The position numbers and the translations under genes were made by a program. Source: Nocardia transvalensis (GTDB lineage Bacteria > Actinomycetota > Actinomycetes > Mycobacteriales > Mycobacteriaceae). From it: a stretch of 64,000 nt of DNA. How positions within the stretch are numbered: position 1 is the stretch's first letter; the number at the start of each line of letters is the position of its first letter. The DNA is taken from positions 62,001 to 126,000 of the forward strand of contig NZ_JADLQQ010000008.1 of assembly GCF_015477765.1 (NCBI RefSeq), given 5' to 3'. Positions 7,109-15,748 of this stretch are shown one piece after another. Under the pieces are notes generated by a model, which did not search any database, was not told the DNA's origin, and was given only the letters and a program-made list of their open reading frames with translations.

Positions 7109-9381
7109 GCTGTCACCGTATCGATGCGGGCGGGCACGTACTTGTGCCACGGGGTGCCGACCCACTCGTCGCGGGCGTCGTAGGCGGTCAGCTCGTTGGG
7201 TGCCACACCGGTGGTCACGGTGGTGCCGTCGGGATCGACGACCGTCAGCCCCAGCCCGTTCGGCAGGGACAGATGCCCGGCGCGCATGCGGTCGGTGGGT
7301 TCAACCGGCACCTCGGTGCTCCCGCGCCGGGTGGTCAGGCGGACGCGGTCGCCGGCGGACAGGCCCAGGCGCCGGGCGTCGTCGAGGCTGATGCGCAATG
7401 CTCCGCCGTCGTCGCGCTTGCGCCAGTGCGGATCCCGGATGATCGTATTGGCGGTGAAGGCGCGGCGCTCGCCGGCGGCCAGGACGAACGGAAACTCCCC
7501 GGAGTCGGCGTCGGGTTCGGGCAGGGTGGCCACGGCCTGTAGCAGTTCCGGGATGTTCAACTGGACCTTGTTGTCGCGCAGCCTGTCCCAGGTCGCCTCG
7601 TACTCGTCCTCGGTGATCACCACGCCGTGTGCACCGGTGAGGATCGCCTCGAACAGCCGCTCTCCGGCCGCCAACCCCGTTCCGTACCCGGCGCGTTCGA
7701 CGCTGTCGGGGAATTTGCGGGCGCAGTTGTAGGCCGCCGCCCACAGCAGGGCCGCCGCGTCCGCGCCGTCGGGCAGGGTGGGGCCGAGCGTGCGATACAG
7801 CAGCACCGGAGCGAGTTTGGCCTTGGCCCGGTCGGCGAGGACACCGAGGAAGGCCATGGCGAAGGCCTCGCGCCCTTGGGCGAGCGCGGCGCGCAACGGG
7901 GCGTAGTCCTCCTCGGTCAGCACACCGGCGGCCTCGACCAGCCGGGCGTGGATCTCCGGTTCGGGCAGGACACCCTCGGGAGCGGGCAGTACGGGGTGGC
8001 GCAGGTGGAAGATGTTGCGCGGGAAGTCGAAATTGAAGAAGGTGGCCTCGTACTTCTCGAACTGCGTCGGCGTGGGCAGCACATAGTCGGCCAGGCGTGC
8101 GGTCTCGGTCATCGCCACGTCGACGACGACCACCAGTTCCAGCGCCGCGAGGGCCTCCCGCATGCGTGCCGAATCGGCAAGGGAGTGAGCGGGATTGGCG
8201 CTCTCGATGAACATCGCGCGGTAGCGGGCCGGATGGTCGGTGAGGATCTCCTCGCTGATCACATTGCACGGCACGAGCCCGCTGATGATGGGCGCACCCA
8301 CCACCGGGCTCTTCGGCCCCGCTCCGGCGGGGTGGCCGCGGTCGAATCCGAGATTGGTCAGGCCGGTGAAGGCGTACTGGGTGCCGGGTTTGCCGAGATT
8401 GCCGGTGAGCAGCCACACCAGCTTCTCCACATAGCTGACCACCGTGGAGTATCGGTTCATCTGCACGCCGAGGTCCTCGAGCGCCGCCACCGAGGCGGCG
8501 CGGCCGATGCGGTGGGTGGCGGCGGTGACCAGCTCGAGGTCGACATCGGCAATGGCGCAGTACTTGCCGATCGGTACCGCGCGCAGCACGGCCAGGACCT
8601 CGTCGACGCCCAGGGTGTGTTCGGCCAGCCACTCCTCGTCGATCAGGTTGTCGCGCACCAGGATCGCCGCCATGGCGGTGAGCAGATATGCGTCGGTGCC
8701 GGGCCGCAGTTGCAGGTGGAAGTCGGCCAATTCGGCGGTTTCGGTGCGTACCGGATCGAGAACCACCATCGACCGGTTCGGGTCGCGGGCGATCTCCTTG
8801 AGGACCGTGCGCGCCCGCGGGAAACCGTGCGACTGATACGGATTCTTGCCGACGAACAGGGCGACCTCGGCATGTTCGACATCCGCGCGCACCGGATGCC
8901 CGGCCATCCGCGCACCCACCCAGAAATCGCCGGTCTTCTCCTGCGCCAGGGCGCTGGAGCGGTAGCGAATGCCGAAGGCGGCCATGGTCGCGGCGGCATA
9001 GGCCCCGCAGAGATGATTACCCTGACCGCCGCCGCCGTAATAGAAGATCGACTCGCCGCCGTGGCGGTGGCCGATCTCCTGCAGGCGAGCCGCTATCTCG
9101 GAAATGGCGGTGTCCCAGTCGATTTCCTCGAAGGTGCCGTCGGGGCGGCGGCGCAACGGGGTGGTGAGCCGTCCGGTGCGGCCGTTCTGGTAGTGATCGA
9201 GTCGCAGCGCCTTGTTGCAGGTGTAGCCCGCCGACGCCGGATGCAGCTTGTCGCCGCGGATCTTCTCGAACGTCTTGCCGTCCGGGCCCAGCAGCACCTG
9301 GATCCCGCAGTTGCACTCGCACAGGATGCACGCCGTCGGCCGCCATTGCGTCATGGGAGGAGCGTACGCCGGTGAGTTCAC
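7105..9381 (-). CDS. Molybdopterin-dependent oxidoreductase with N-terminal [4Fe-4S] site
   Basis: This 758-residue enzyme has an N-terminal iron-sulfur motif (CILCECNCG, with a fourth Cys in YTCNKA) followed by molybdopterin oxidoreductase segments such as FYYGGGGQGNH, GKNPYQSHGFPRAR and the C-terminal dinucleotide-binding domain (NTIIRDPHWRKRD...LSAGDRVRLTTRRGS). It resembles formate dehydrogenase or assimilatory nitrate reductase catalytic subunits, but no electron-transfer partner is encoded beside it. The GTG at 9379-9381 and an internal ATG at 9354 are both possible starts and neither has a good ribosome binding site. It overlaps the HxlR gene downstream. The substrate is unknown. Confidence 0.85.
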   Translation of the reverse strand: MNSPAYAPPMTQWRPTACILCECNCGIQVLLGPDGKTFEKIRGDKLHPASAGYTCNKALRLDHYQNGRTGRLTTPLRRRPDGTFEEIDWDTAISEIAARLQEIGHRHGGESIFYYGGGGQGNHLCGAYAAATMAAFGIRYRSSALAQEKTGDFWVGARMAGHPVRADVEHAEVALFVGKNPYQSHGFPRARTVLKEIARDPNRSMVVLDPVRTETAELADFHLQLRPGTDAYLLTAMAAILVRDNLIDEEWLAEHTLGVDEVLAVLRAVPIGKYCAIADVDLELVTAATHRIGRAASVAALEDLGVQMNRYSTVVSYVEKLVWLLTGNLGKPGTQYAFTGLTNLGFDRGHPAGAGPKSPVVGAPIISGLVPCNVISEEILTDHPARYRAMFIESANPAHSLADSARMREALAALELVVVVDVAMTETARLADYVLPTPTQFEKYEATFFNFDFPRNIFHLRHPVLPAPEGVLPEPEIHARLVEAAGVLTEEDYAPLRAALAQGREAFAMAFLGVLADRAKAKLAPVLLYRTLGPTLPDGADAAALLWAAAYNCARKFPDSVERAGYGTGLAAGERLFEAILTGAHGVVITEDEYEATWDRLRDNKVQLNIPELLQAVATLPEPDADSGEFPFVLAAGERRAFTANTIIRDPHWRKRDDGGALRISLDDARRLGLSAGDRVRLTTRRGSTEVPVEPTDRMRAGHLSLPNGLGLTVVDPDGTTVTTGVAPNELTAYDARDEWVGTPWHKYVPARIDTVTA

Positions 9382-9474
9382 TAGCGCTACTTACTCGTGG
9401 ATGGCGGACCGATGAATTTCCGGGGGTGGCGCCGTCGAAGGGAGGAGAGGTCCGCGAGTTCCCGAGGAGTAGTC

Positions 9475-10272
9475 ATGACCTTCACGTTCAAGCCCGGTGA
9501 TCCCTGCTGGGTCGAGCTGTACGCCGCCGACACCGATCGCGCCATCGCCTTCTACGGCGAGCTGTTCGGCTGGACCGCCGAGAGCAACGAGGAGTTCGGC
9601 GGGTACATCACCTTCCGCAAGGACGGCAATGCGGTGGCCGGGGGCATGCGCAACGACGGCAGCGACGGTGCGCCCGATCAGTGGACGATCTACCTGGCCG
9701 CCACCGACGCCCGGGCCACCGCCGACGCGGCGGCCGCGCACGGCGGGCAGGTGGTCGTTCCCGCGATGCCGGTGGGAGAGCTGGGCAGCATGGCGGTGCT
9801 GGCCGACCCGAGCGGCGCCGGAGTGGGGGTCTGGCAGCCGGGTGTGCACACCGGGTTCGGGGCGTTCGGCATGGTCTCCGATGGGAAGTGGAGCGACCAT
9901 GTCGGCTATCCGTCGTGGTTCGAACTGCACACTCCGGACTATGACCGGGCGCTGACGTTCTACCGGGAGGTCTTCGGCTGGCAGGACCCGTTCACCGTCG
10001 CCGACACCCCCGAATTCCGCTACACGACGATCCATTCCACCAGCCCGATGCTCGGCGGAGTCATGGACGCCTCGGCCTACCTCCCCGCGGGATCGCCCGG
10101 CGGGTGGCAGGTGTACTTCGGCGTCGAGGATGTCGACGCCGCGGTGAAAACCGTGGTGGCGCTGGGCGGTTCGGTCGAATACGAACCGGAGAACACGCCC
10201 TACGGCCGAGTCGCCGCCGTGGCGGACCCGGGTGGCGTGCGATTCCGGTTGGGCGGGAACCAGGTTCCTTAA
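9475..10272 (+). CDS. Two-domain VOC (glyoxalase/bleomycin-resistance superfamily) protein
   Basis: The 265-residue product is a tandem of two vicinal-oxygen-chelate domains: residues about 5-125 (PCWVELYAADTDRAIAFYGELFGW) and about 135-262 (PSWFELHTPDYDRALTFYREVFGW). Each begins with the typical beta strand and helix ending FGW. Proteins of this arrangement include CFP-30B-like and glyoxalase-like proteins of mycobacteria. I start at the ATG at 9475, behind a GAGGAG ribosome binding site; the in-frame extension to 9397 is basic and low-complexity. Divergent from the molybdopterin gene and convergent with glpD. The ligand is unknown. Confidence 0.88.
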   Translation: MTFTFKPGDPCWVELYAADTDRAIAFYGELFGWTAESNEEFGGYITFRKDGNAVAGGMRNDGSDGAPDQWTIYLAATDARATADAAAAHGGQVVVPAMPVGELGSMAVLADPSGAGVGVWQPGVHTGFGAFGMVSDGKWSDHVGYPSWFELHTPDYDRALTFYREVFGWQDPFTVADTPEFRYTTIHSTSPMLGGVMDASAYLPAGSPGGWQVYFGVEDVDAAVKTVVALGGSVEYEPENTPYGRVAAVADPGGVRFRLGGNQVP

Positions 10273-10280
10273 TTGACCGA

Positions 10281-11831
10281 CTACCGCGTCTCCGCGAAGG
10301 CCGCCTCGGCCGCGGGCAGGGCCGCGGCCCGGTCGTCGGCGACCAGGCCGATGCGGGTGCGGCGGTCGAGCAGGTCGGCCGCGTCGAGGGCGCCCTCGTG
10401 GGAGATGGCGTAGGCGAATTCGGCGCGCAGGACGTCCATGCCGGGTGCGACCGGCTCGGACAGGGCCGGATTCTGTTCGGCCGGCTCCAGTACTGCCGAG
10501 GCCTCGCTGCCGTAGCGTTCCACCAGCAGCGGCGGGGCCTGGATCCGATCGCGGGCGGCGCCGGATACGGCTCCTACCAAGGGGATTCGCTTGGTGCGGC
10601 AAGGGCCCGCGGTCAGATCGGCCCGGGCGATCGCGGCATCGACGGCGTCCTCGGCCATCCGGCGGTAGGTGGTGAGCTTGCCGCCGACGATGGTGATCGG
10701 GCCGCCGGGGGAGTGCAGCACCGCATGTTCGCGGGAGATGTCGGCCGTGCTGTCGTCGGCGGTGCGCAGCAGTGGGCGCAGGCCCGCGTACTTGCCGCGG
10801 ATATCGCTGCGGCGCAGCGGTTCTCGCAGGACGGTATTGACCGTGTCGAGGAGGAAGTCGATCTCGGTGTCGCTCGGCTCGGGCTCGTCCGGCACCGGGC
10901 CGGGGGCGTCCTCGTCGGTCAGGCCCAGATAGACGCGGCCGTGCGCGGCGGGGAAGGCGAAGACGAATCGGCTCGTGCTGCCGGGAATCGGCACGGTCAG
11001 CGAGGCGGACAGGCCGCCGAAGGCCTCCGCGTCGAACACCAGGTGGGTGCCCCGGCTGGGGCGCAACTGGATGCTCGCATCGACCTGATCGGCCCATACC
11101 CCGGTGGCGTTGATCACCGAACGCGCACGGACGGTGAGGGTTTCGCCGGTGAGTGTGTCACGCAGGACCGCCGAGTCGCCCGTCACCTGCTGTGCCTCGA
11201 CCCTGGTCAGTACCGCCGCGCCGTGTGCCGCTGCCGTCCGGGCAATCGCGACCACGAGGCGCGCATCGTCGACCAGTTGCCCGTCCCACGCCAGCAATCC
11301 ACCTCGTAAACCGTTGCGCCGCAGCGTCGGAGCCAGCCGCAGTGCCTCTGCCGCAGCCACCCGCCGCGACCGAGGCAGCACCGCCGCGGATGTCCCCGCG
11401 CTCCGGCGCAGCACGTCACCGGCCACGAACCCCGCCCGCACCAGCAGGCGTTGCGCGACACCCACATTCGGCAACAGCGGCACCACCTGCGGGATCGCAC
11501 GCGTCAGATGCGGTGCGGTCCTGGTCAGCAAGACATCTCGCTCCACGGCGCTCTCGTGCGCGATACCCACGCCACCGCTGGCCAGATACCGCAATCCCCC
11601 GTGCACCAGCTTGGAACTCCACCGACTGGTCCCGAACGCCAGGTCGTGCTTCTCCACCAGCACCGTCCGCAGCCCCCGCGCCGCCGCATCCAATGCCACC
11701 CCCGCCCCGGTGATCCCGCCCCCGACCACCAGCACATCGACCGTCCCCCCATCCCCGACCGCCAGCAACTCCCGCCTGCGCCGATCCGCATTCAGCGCCG
11801 AATCTCCAATATTCCCACCCACACCCGTCAT
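10281..11831 (-). CDS. glpD: FAD-dependent glycerol-3-phosphate dehydrogenase
   Basis: This enzyme oxidises sn-glycerol 3-phosphate to dihydroxyacetone phosphate at the membrane and feeds electrons to quinone. The 516-residue protein shows the N-terminal FAD motif VDVLVVGGGITGAGVALDAAARG, the DLAFGTSRWSSKLVHGGLRYL signature, the conserved ATGVWAD segment and GKYAGLRPLL, with the C-terminal helical cap. I chose the ATG at 11829-11831, because upstream the frame runs into a GC-rich inverted-repeat region. It is followed on the same strand order by a TetR gene upstream and faces ether-lipid and lipid-kinase genes, matching the mycobacterial glpD1 neighbourhood and pointing to glycerolipid metabolism. 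Confidence 0.92.
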   Translation of the reverse strand: MTGVGGNIGDSALNADRRRRELLAVGDGGTVDVLVVGGGITGAGVALDAAARGLRTVLVEKHDLAFGTSRWSSKLVHGGLRYLASGGVGIAHESAVERDVLLTRTAPHLTRAIPQVVPLLPNVGVAQRLLVRAGFVAGDVLRRSAGTSAAVLPRSRRVAAAEALRLAPTLRRNGLRGGLLAWDGQLVDDARLVVAIARTAAAHGAAVLTRVEAQQVTGDSAVLRDTLTGETLTVRARSVINATGVWADQVDASIQLRPSRGTHLVFDAEAFGGLSASLTVPIPGSTSRFVFAFPAAHGRVYLGLTDEDAPGPVPDEPEPSDTEIDFLLDTVNTVLREPLRRSDIRGKYAGLRPLLRTADDSTADISREHAVLHSPGGPITIVGGKLTTYRRMAEDAVDAAIARADLTAGPCRTKRIPLVGAVSGAARDRIQAPPLLVERYGSEASAVLEPAEQNPALSEPVAPGMDVLRAEFAYAISHEGALDAADLLDRRTRIGLVADDRAAALPAAEAAFAETR

Positions 11832-11891
11832 ACCACCGCTCCCATCACAAGTTCCATCACAAGCCCCCACTCCCGCGCCCCCGCGCGCCAA

Positions 11892-11972
11892 CCCAGCCGC
11901 ACCCCTTGCCTGCAAACGCACCCCTTGCAGGGCCTGCACGGGGTGCGTGTGCCAATACGGGGTGCGGCTGGG
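11892..11972. repeat. Long nested inverted repeat between glpD and the TetR gene
   Basis: Perfect 14-base outer arms (11892-11905 and 11959-11972) enclose a second pair (ACGCACCCC / GGGGTGCGT) and an inner TGCAGG-G-CCTGCA. The whole 81 bases could fold into one long hairpin or cruciform, with four copies of GCACCCC or its complement. It sits after the TetR stop codon, so it may act as a terminator or processing site before glpD. Confidence 0.6.
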
Positions 11973-11976
11973 CGGG

Positions 11977-12630
11977 TCATGACGGGGTGCCGGGGTGGAG
12001 GTAGCCGTCTATGGCGCGGGCCAGTTCGGTGTCGAGCCGGGGCTCGTCGAGAATGTGGCCGACCATGGCGGCGGACTGCACCGCGGATTGGGCGATGAGT
12101 AGCAGCATGGTTGCCAGTTGGTCCGGGTCGCCGGGGCGGATCGAGCCGTCGCGCTGGCCCTCGCGGATCAGGGCGGCGAACAGTAGGATCAGCTCGCGCT
12201 GATTGCGGCCGAGCCGACCGAATACGTAGGTGAGCATCAGGTCGGTATCGGTGCGGAAGATCTTGGTGAACAACGGATTCGAACGAACCGTCGCCGCACC
12301 CGCGACCACGCCGTCCACCAACCGGGCGCGGGCGGGACCGCCGGTCGGAACCGTGCGTCCGACGATGCTGCGCAGCTCCCGCACCAGCAATTCGGCGATC
12401 AGCGCTCCGGTATCGGACCAGCGGCGGTACACCGTGGGGCGGCTGACCCCGGCGCGGCGGGCCACCTCGGTGAGCGTGGTGCGGCGCACCCCGAACTCCG
12501 CCACGCACGCGCGTGCGGCATCCAGGATCGCCTGATCCGTCGCCGACATCTCGTCGGCGTCGTCGGCGCTGTGCGCATCGATCGCGGGCATTGTCGTCTC
12601 ACCACCGGTCGGGTCGTTACTGCTTGACAT
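11977..12630 (-). CDS. TetR-family transcriptional regulator
   Basis: The 217-residue protein has a TetR helix-turn-helix near residues 45-75 (VAEFGVRRTTLTEVARRAGVSRPTVYRRWSD), followed by an all-helical ligand-binding domain. It starts at the ATG at 12628-12630, only 20 bases from the divergent FAD-oxidase start, with a nested palindrome covering both starts. This mirrors a mycobacterial TetR gene in the same glpD context. It very likely represses itself and the lipid genes on the other strand; the inducer is not evident. Confidence 0.92.
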   Translation of the reverse strand: MSSSNDPTGGETTMPAIDAHSADDADEMSATDQAILDAARACVAEFGVRRTTLTEVARRAGVSRPTVYRRWSDTGALIAELLVRELRSIVGRTVPTGGPARARLVDGVVAGAATVRSNPLFTKIFRTDTDLMLTYVFGRLGRNQRELILLFAALIREGQRDGSIRPGDPDQLATMLLLIAQSAVQSAAMVGHILDEPRLDTELARAIDGYLHPGTPS

Positions 12631-12648
12631 TCTATGTCACACTGTAAC
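12616..12648. promoter_or_regulatory. Nested perfect TetR operator overlapping both start regions
   Basis: GTTAC-N4-TGACAT-TCT-ATGTCA-N4-GTAAC is fully symmetrical over 33 bases (arms 12616-12620, 12625-12630, 12634-12639, 12644-12648). It overlaps the TetR start codon and ends two bases before the ATG of the FAD oxidase, so binding would block both genes at once. Confidence 0.75.
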
Positions 12649-12650
12649 GC

Positions 12651-14294
12651 ATGGTCGACACACGACAGTCCACCCCATCCGCTGGAATGCCGGGCGAGTT
12701 GCCCGCGCGCCCGAGTATGGTGTGGGACGCCTGGGGCATTCCGTCCGGACATGCGCCGCTGCCGGAAAAGATCCGAACGCTGCTGGCGCAGGTGTTCGGA
12801 GTGTCCGGTGAGCCGGTGGCTCGTCGTGATGAGGGCGGCGTGCCGCTCCGCGCATCCGCGCTCACCGCGGAGCAGCTCGCGGGGCTGTCCGCGGTGGTCG
12901 GCGCGGACCAGGTTTCCGTCGACCACCGTGACCGGCTGCTTCATGCGGGTGGCAAGAGCACCCCGGATCTGCTGCGCCGTCGCGTCGAGGGACCACAGGA
13001 TGCGCCCGATGCCGTCGTCTTTCCCGCCGATCACGACCAGGTGCTGGCCGTGCTGACCCACTGCGCCGAGCACGGCATCGCCGTGGTGCCGTTCGGCGGC
13101 GGCACCAGCGTGGTCGGCGGCGTGGACCCGGCCCGCGGTCGCTTTCCCGCCGTGATCGCGCTGGACCTGCGGCGGCTCGACGCCGTCTCCGCTGTCGATC
13201 CGGTGAGCGGCACCGCCACCCTGGGCGCCGGGCTCACCGGTCCGCAGGCCGAGAAACTGCTTGCCGCGCACGGCCTTTCGATCGGTCATTTCCCGCAGAG
13301 CTTCGAATTCGCCAGCATCGGCGGCTTCGCCGCGACCCGCTCCTCCGGCCAGGCCTCGGCCGGGTATGGGCGCTTCGACGACATGATTGCGCGGCTGCGG
13401 ATCGCCACTCCGAGCGGCACCCTCGACCTGGGCCGCGCCCCCGCCTCGGCCGCCGGTCCGGATCTGCGGGAACTGTTCGCCGGTTCGGAGGGCGCCCTCG
13501 GCGTGATCACCGAGGTGACGCTGCGGGTCCATCCTGTCCCGGAAACCGTTGCCTACCAGGCGTGGTCGTTCCCGGACTTCGCCACCGGCGCGGCCGCGCT
13601 GCGCAGCGTGGTCCAGGCCGGTGCGGCGCCCACTGTGCTGCGGCTGTCCGACGAGGCCGAGACCGGACTCAACCTGGCCCGGGCCGGTGATATCGGGGGC
13701 GCGTCGGTGACGGGCTGTCTGGCCGTCACCACCTTCGAGGGCACAGCCGCCCACGTCGAGGCCCGCAGCGCCGAGGCGAATGCCCTGCTGGCGGCCGCGG
13801 GTGGGACCGCGCTCGGGGACAAGCCCGCCCGGGAGTGGGAACACGGGCGCTTCTCGGCGCCCTACCTGCGCGACGCCCTGCTGGACGTCGGAATCCTCTG
13901 CGAAACCCTGGAAACCGCCACCAGCTGGTCCAACCTGTCCGAGCTGAAGGCGAAAGTGACTGCCGCGCTGACGGATTCGCTGACCGCACAGGGAACTCCG
14001 GCGTTGGTGATGTGCCACATCTCGCACACCTATACAACCGGCGCCTCACTGTATTTCACCGTCGTCGCCAAACAGGCCGACGACCCGATCGCGCAGTGGC
14101 TGCGGGCCAAACAGGCCGCCGGGGATGCGATCGTCGCGGCGGGCGGCACCATCACCCACCACCATGCAGTCGGGGAGGACCACCGCCCGTGGCTGACCGA
14201 CGAGATCGGCGACCTCGGTGTGCAGGTGCTGCGCGCGGTCAAGCAGGCCGTGGATCCGGCGGGAATCCTCAACCCCGGAAAGCTGATTCCGTGA
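12651..14294 (+). CDS. FAD-linked oxidase of the alkyldihydroxyacetonephosphate synthase type
   Basis: This 547-residue flavoprotein has an FAD_binding_4 (PCMH) domain: DAVVFPADHDQVLAVLTHCAEHGIAVVPFGGGTSVVGG, then GLSIGHFPQSFEFASIGGFAATRSSGQASAGYGRFDDM, which resembles ether-lipid synthase AGPS and its bacterial homologues, and a C-terminal domain with AGGTITHHHAVGEDH and AVDPAGILNPGKL. AGPS-type enzymes replace an acyl group on dihydroxyacetone phosphate by an alkyl group, but bacterial members may instead oxidise a hydroxy acid. Under the predicted TetR operator and joined to a lipid kinase by a GTGA overlap, it probably acts in glycerolipid synthesis or turnover. Confidence 0.85.
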   Translation: MVDTRQSTPSAGMPGELPARPSMVWDAWGIPSGHAPLPEKIRTLLAQVFGVSGEPVARRDEGGVPLRASALTAEQLAGLSAVVGADQVSVDHRDRLLHAGGKSTPDLLRRRVEGPQDAPDAVVFPADHDQVLAVLTHCAEHGIAVVPFGGGTSVVGGVDPARGRFPAVIALDLRRLDAVSAVDPVSGTATLGAGLTGPQAEKLLAAHGLSIGHFPQSFEFASIGGFAATRSSGQASAGYGRFDDMIARLRIATPSGTLDLGRAPASAAGPDLRELFAGSEGALGVITEVTLRVHPVPETVAYQAWSFPDFATGAAALRSVVQAGAAPTVLRLSDEAETGLNLARAGDIGGASVTGCLAVTTFEGTAAHVEARSAEANALLAAAGGTALGDKPAREWEHGRFSAPYLRDALLDVGILCETLETATSWSNLSELKAKVTAALTDSLTAQGTPALVMCHISHTYTTGASLYFTVVAKQADDPIAQWLRAKQAAGDAIVAAGGTITHHHAVGEDHRPWLTDEIGDLGVQVLRAVKQAVDPAGILNPGKLIP

Positions 14295-15232
14295 ACGGGG
14301 CCGCATCGGACGAGATCCGGTCCGTGCTGATGGTGACCAACCCGCTGTCCGGGCTCGGCCGGGGGCTGACCGCCGGGGTGGCGGCCCGGGCACGCTTCGC
14401 CGAGCGGGGCGTGCGGGTGACCGAGGTGCGTGGCACGTCCGCGGAGGAATCCGTTCGCCTGGTTCGTGATTCGCTGGCAGGCGATACGGGCGACAGACCC
14501 GATGCGGTGGTGTGCGCGGGTGGCGACGGCCTGGTCTGCGTGACGCTGCAGGCCATCGCGGGCAGCGGGATCCCGCTGGGCATGATTCCCGGCGGCACCG
14601 GTAACGACCTGGCCCGGGAACTCGGTGTGCCAGGCGACGATCCGGTGGCGGCGGCCGACGTCATCGTGAATGGGCGTACGCGCACCATCGACCTCGGTGC
14701 GGTCGAGGGGGAGGGCAGCCCGATCAGGTTCGCCACTATTGCGGGAACCGGATTCGATGCGCGGGTGACCTTGCGGGCCAACAGGATGCCTCGGCCCAAG
14801 GGGCCGCTGCGGTATACCTTGGCCGCGCTGGTCGAACTAGCCGGGGGACTGGCCGTGCCGTATCGGATCGAATTGCGCGGTGTGCCAGGGGAATCCGAGC
14901 CGACGGTGGTGGAGACCGAGGCCGTGATGGTGGCCGTGGGCAATACCCGCAGTTACGGCGGCGGCATGCTCGTCTGCCCGGATGCCGTCGTCGACGACGG
15001 CCTGCTGGATCTGACTGTCGTCGGGGCCATCTCGCGGCTGGAGATGATCCGGCTGCTGCCCGCGCTCTCGGCCGGTAAGCGGGTGGAACACCCCGCATTG
15101 AGGCAATACCGTGCGGCCACAATCACTTTGGCCGCCCCGAACGCACCCGTGACGGTCGACGGTGAGCCCGCCGGGGCTCTGCCCGCCACCTTCCGGGCGC
15201 TTCCCGGCGCGCAGCAGGTCCTGGTGCCCTGA
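14291..15232 (+). CDS. Diacylglycerol kinase-family lipid kinase
   Basis: The 313-residue protein belongs to the DagK/YegS/sphingosine kinase family that phosphorylates lipid hydroxyls with ATP. Visible motifs are the nucleotide-binding GGDG in VVCAGGDGLV near residue 77 and GGTGNDLARELG near residue 100, and the C-terminal beta-sandwich segment NTRSYGGGMLVCPDAVVDDGLLDLTVV. The start is the GTG at 14291-14293, whose last bases form the stop of the FAD oxidase (GTGA overlap), so the two are translationally coupled. The substrate is probably diacylglycerol or an ether-linked analogue, judging from the neighbours. Confidence 0.92.
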   Translation: MNGAASDEIRSVLMVTNPLSGLGRGLTAGVAARARFAERGVRVTEVRGTSAEESVRLVRDSLAGDTGDRPDAVVCAGGDGLVCVTLQAIAGSGIPLGMIPGGTGNDLARELGVPGDDPVAAADVIVNGRTRTIDLGAVEGEGSPIRFATIAGTGFDARVTLRANRMPRPKGPLRYTLAALVELAGGLAVPYRIELRGVPGESEPTVVETEAVMVAVGNTRSYGGGMLVCPDAVVDDGLLDLTVVGAISRLEMIRLLPALSAGKRVEHPALRQYRAATITLAAPNAPVTVDGEPAGALPATFRALPGAQQVLVP

Positions 15233-15235
15233 CGG

Positions 15236-15610
15236 TTACCAGTTCTGAATGACCACCAGCAGCGGACCGCGGGCCAGGATCAGATCCACGTTCCCGTCGG
15301 GCTTATCCGCGGCCTCGCCGACGATATCGCGCATGGAGGCGAAGATCTGGTTGTCGCGCTGCGGCAGCTGGGAGTCGGGCCGCATCCCGACGCTCACATT
15401 GCGGCCGGGAATGTAATGGTCGATGAGGGCGGGCACCGGCCCGTCCGCCAGCGCCTGGGTCTCCCCGTGATTCAGTTCGACGCCCAGCGCGCCGACCTGC
15501 GGGTAGGCGATGGGTGTGGCCGCTTCGGCGGTACCGGCACCGAGGGCAAGGGCCACGGCCGCGCCCGACACGGCCGTGGCAGCGGTGATGAGGAGGGTTC
15601 GAACACGCAT
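15236..15610 (-). CDS. Small secreted protein of unknown function
   Basis: From the ATG at 15608-15610 the product is 124 residues with a clear signal peptide: MRVR, an Ala/Val-rich core and AEA at 28-30 before ATPIAY. The mature part has no cysteines. It contains VELNHGETQALADGPVPALIDHYIPGRN and ends in a hydrophobic ARGPLLVVIQNW. The longer in-frame reading to 15676 adds a charged segment before the signal peptide and is rejected. It converges tightly with the lipid kinase (three bases between stop codons). I do not recognise the family. Confidence 0.72.
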   Translation of the reverse strand: MRVRTLLITAATAVSGAAVALALGAGTAEAATPIAYPQVGALGVELNHGETQALADGPVPALIDHYIPGRNVSVGMRPDSQLPQRDNQIFASMRDIVGEAADKPDGNVDLILARGPLLVVIQNW

Positions 15611-15748
15611 GAGAACTCGCTTTCTCCGCCGGTCGAACAGCGCGGTGATTGCTATGTAATAGCCAGCAGACTCCACCCGGCCCGGGGAGGCAAGGGGATG
15701 AGTCCCGGCTCACGAACGCATCGCAGTGAGATGCGCCACACGAAGAGG

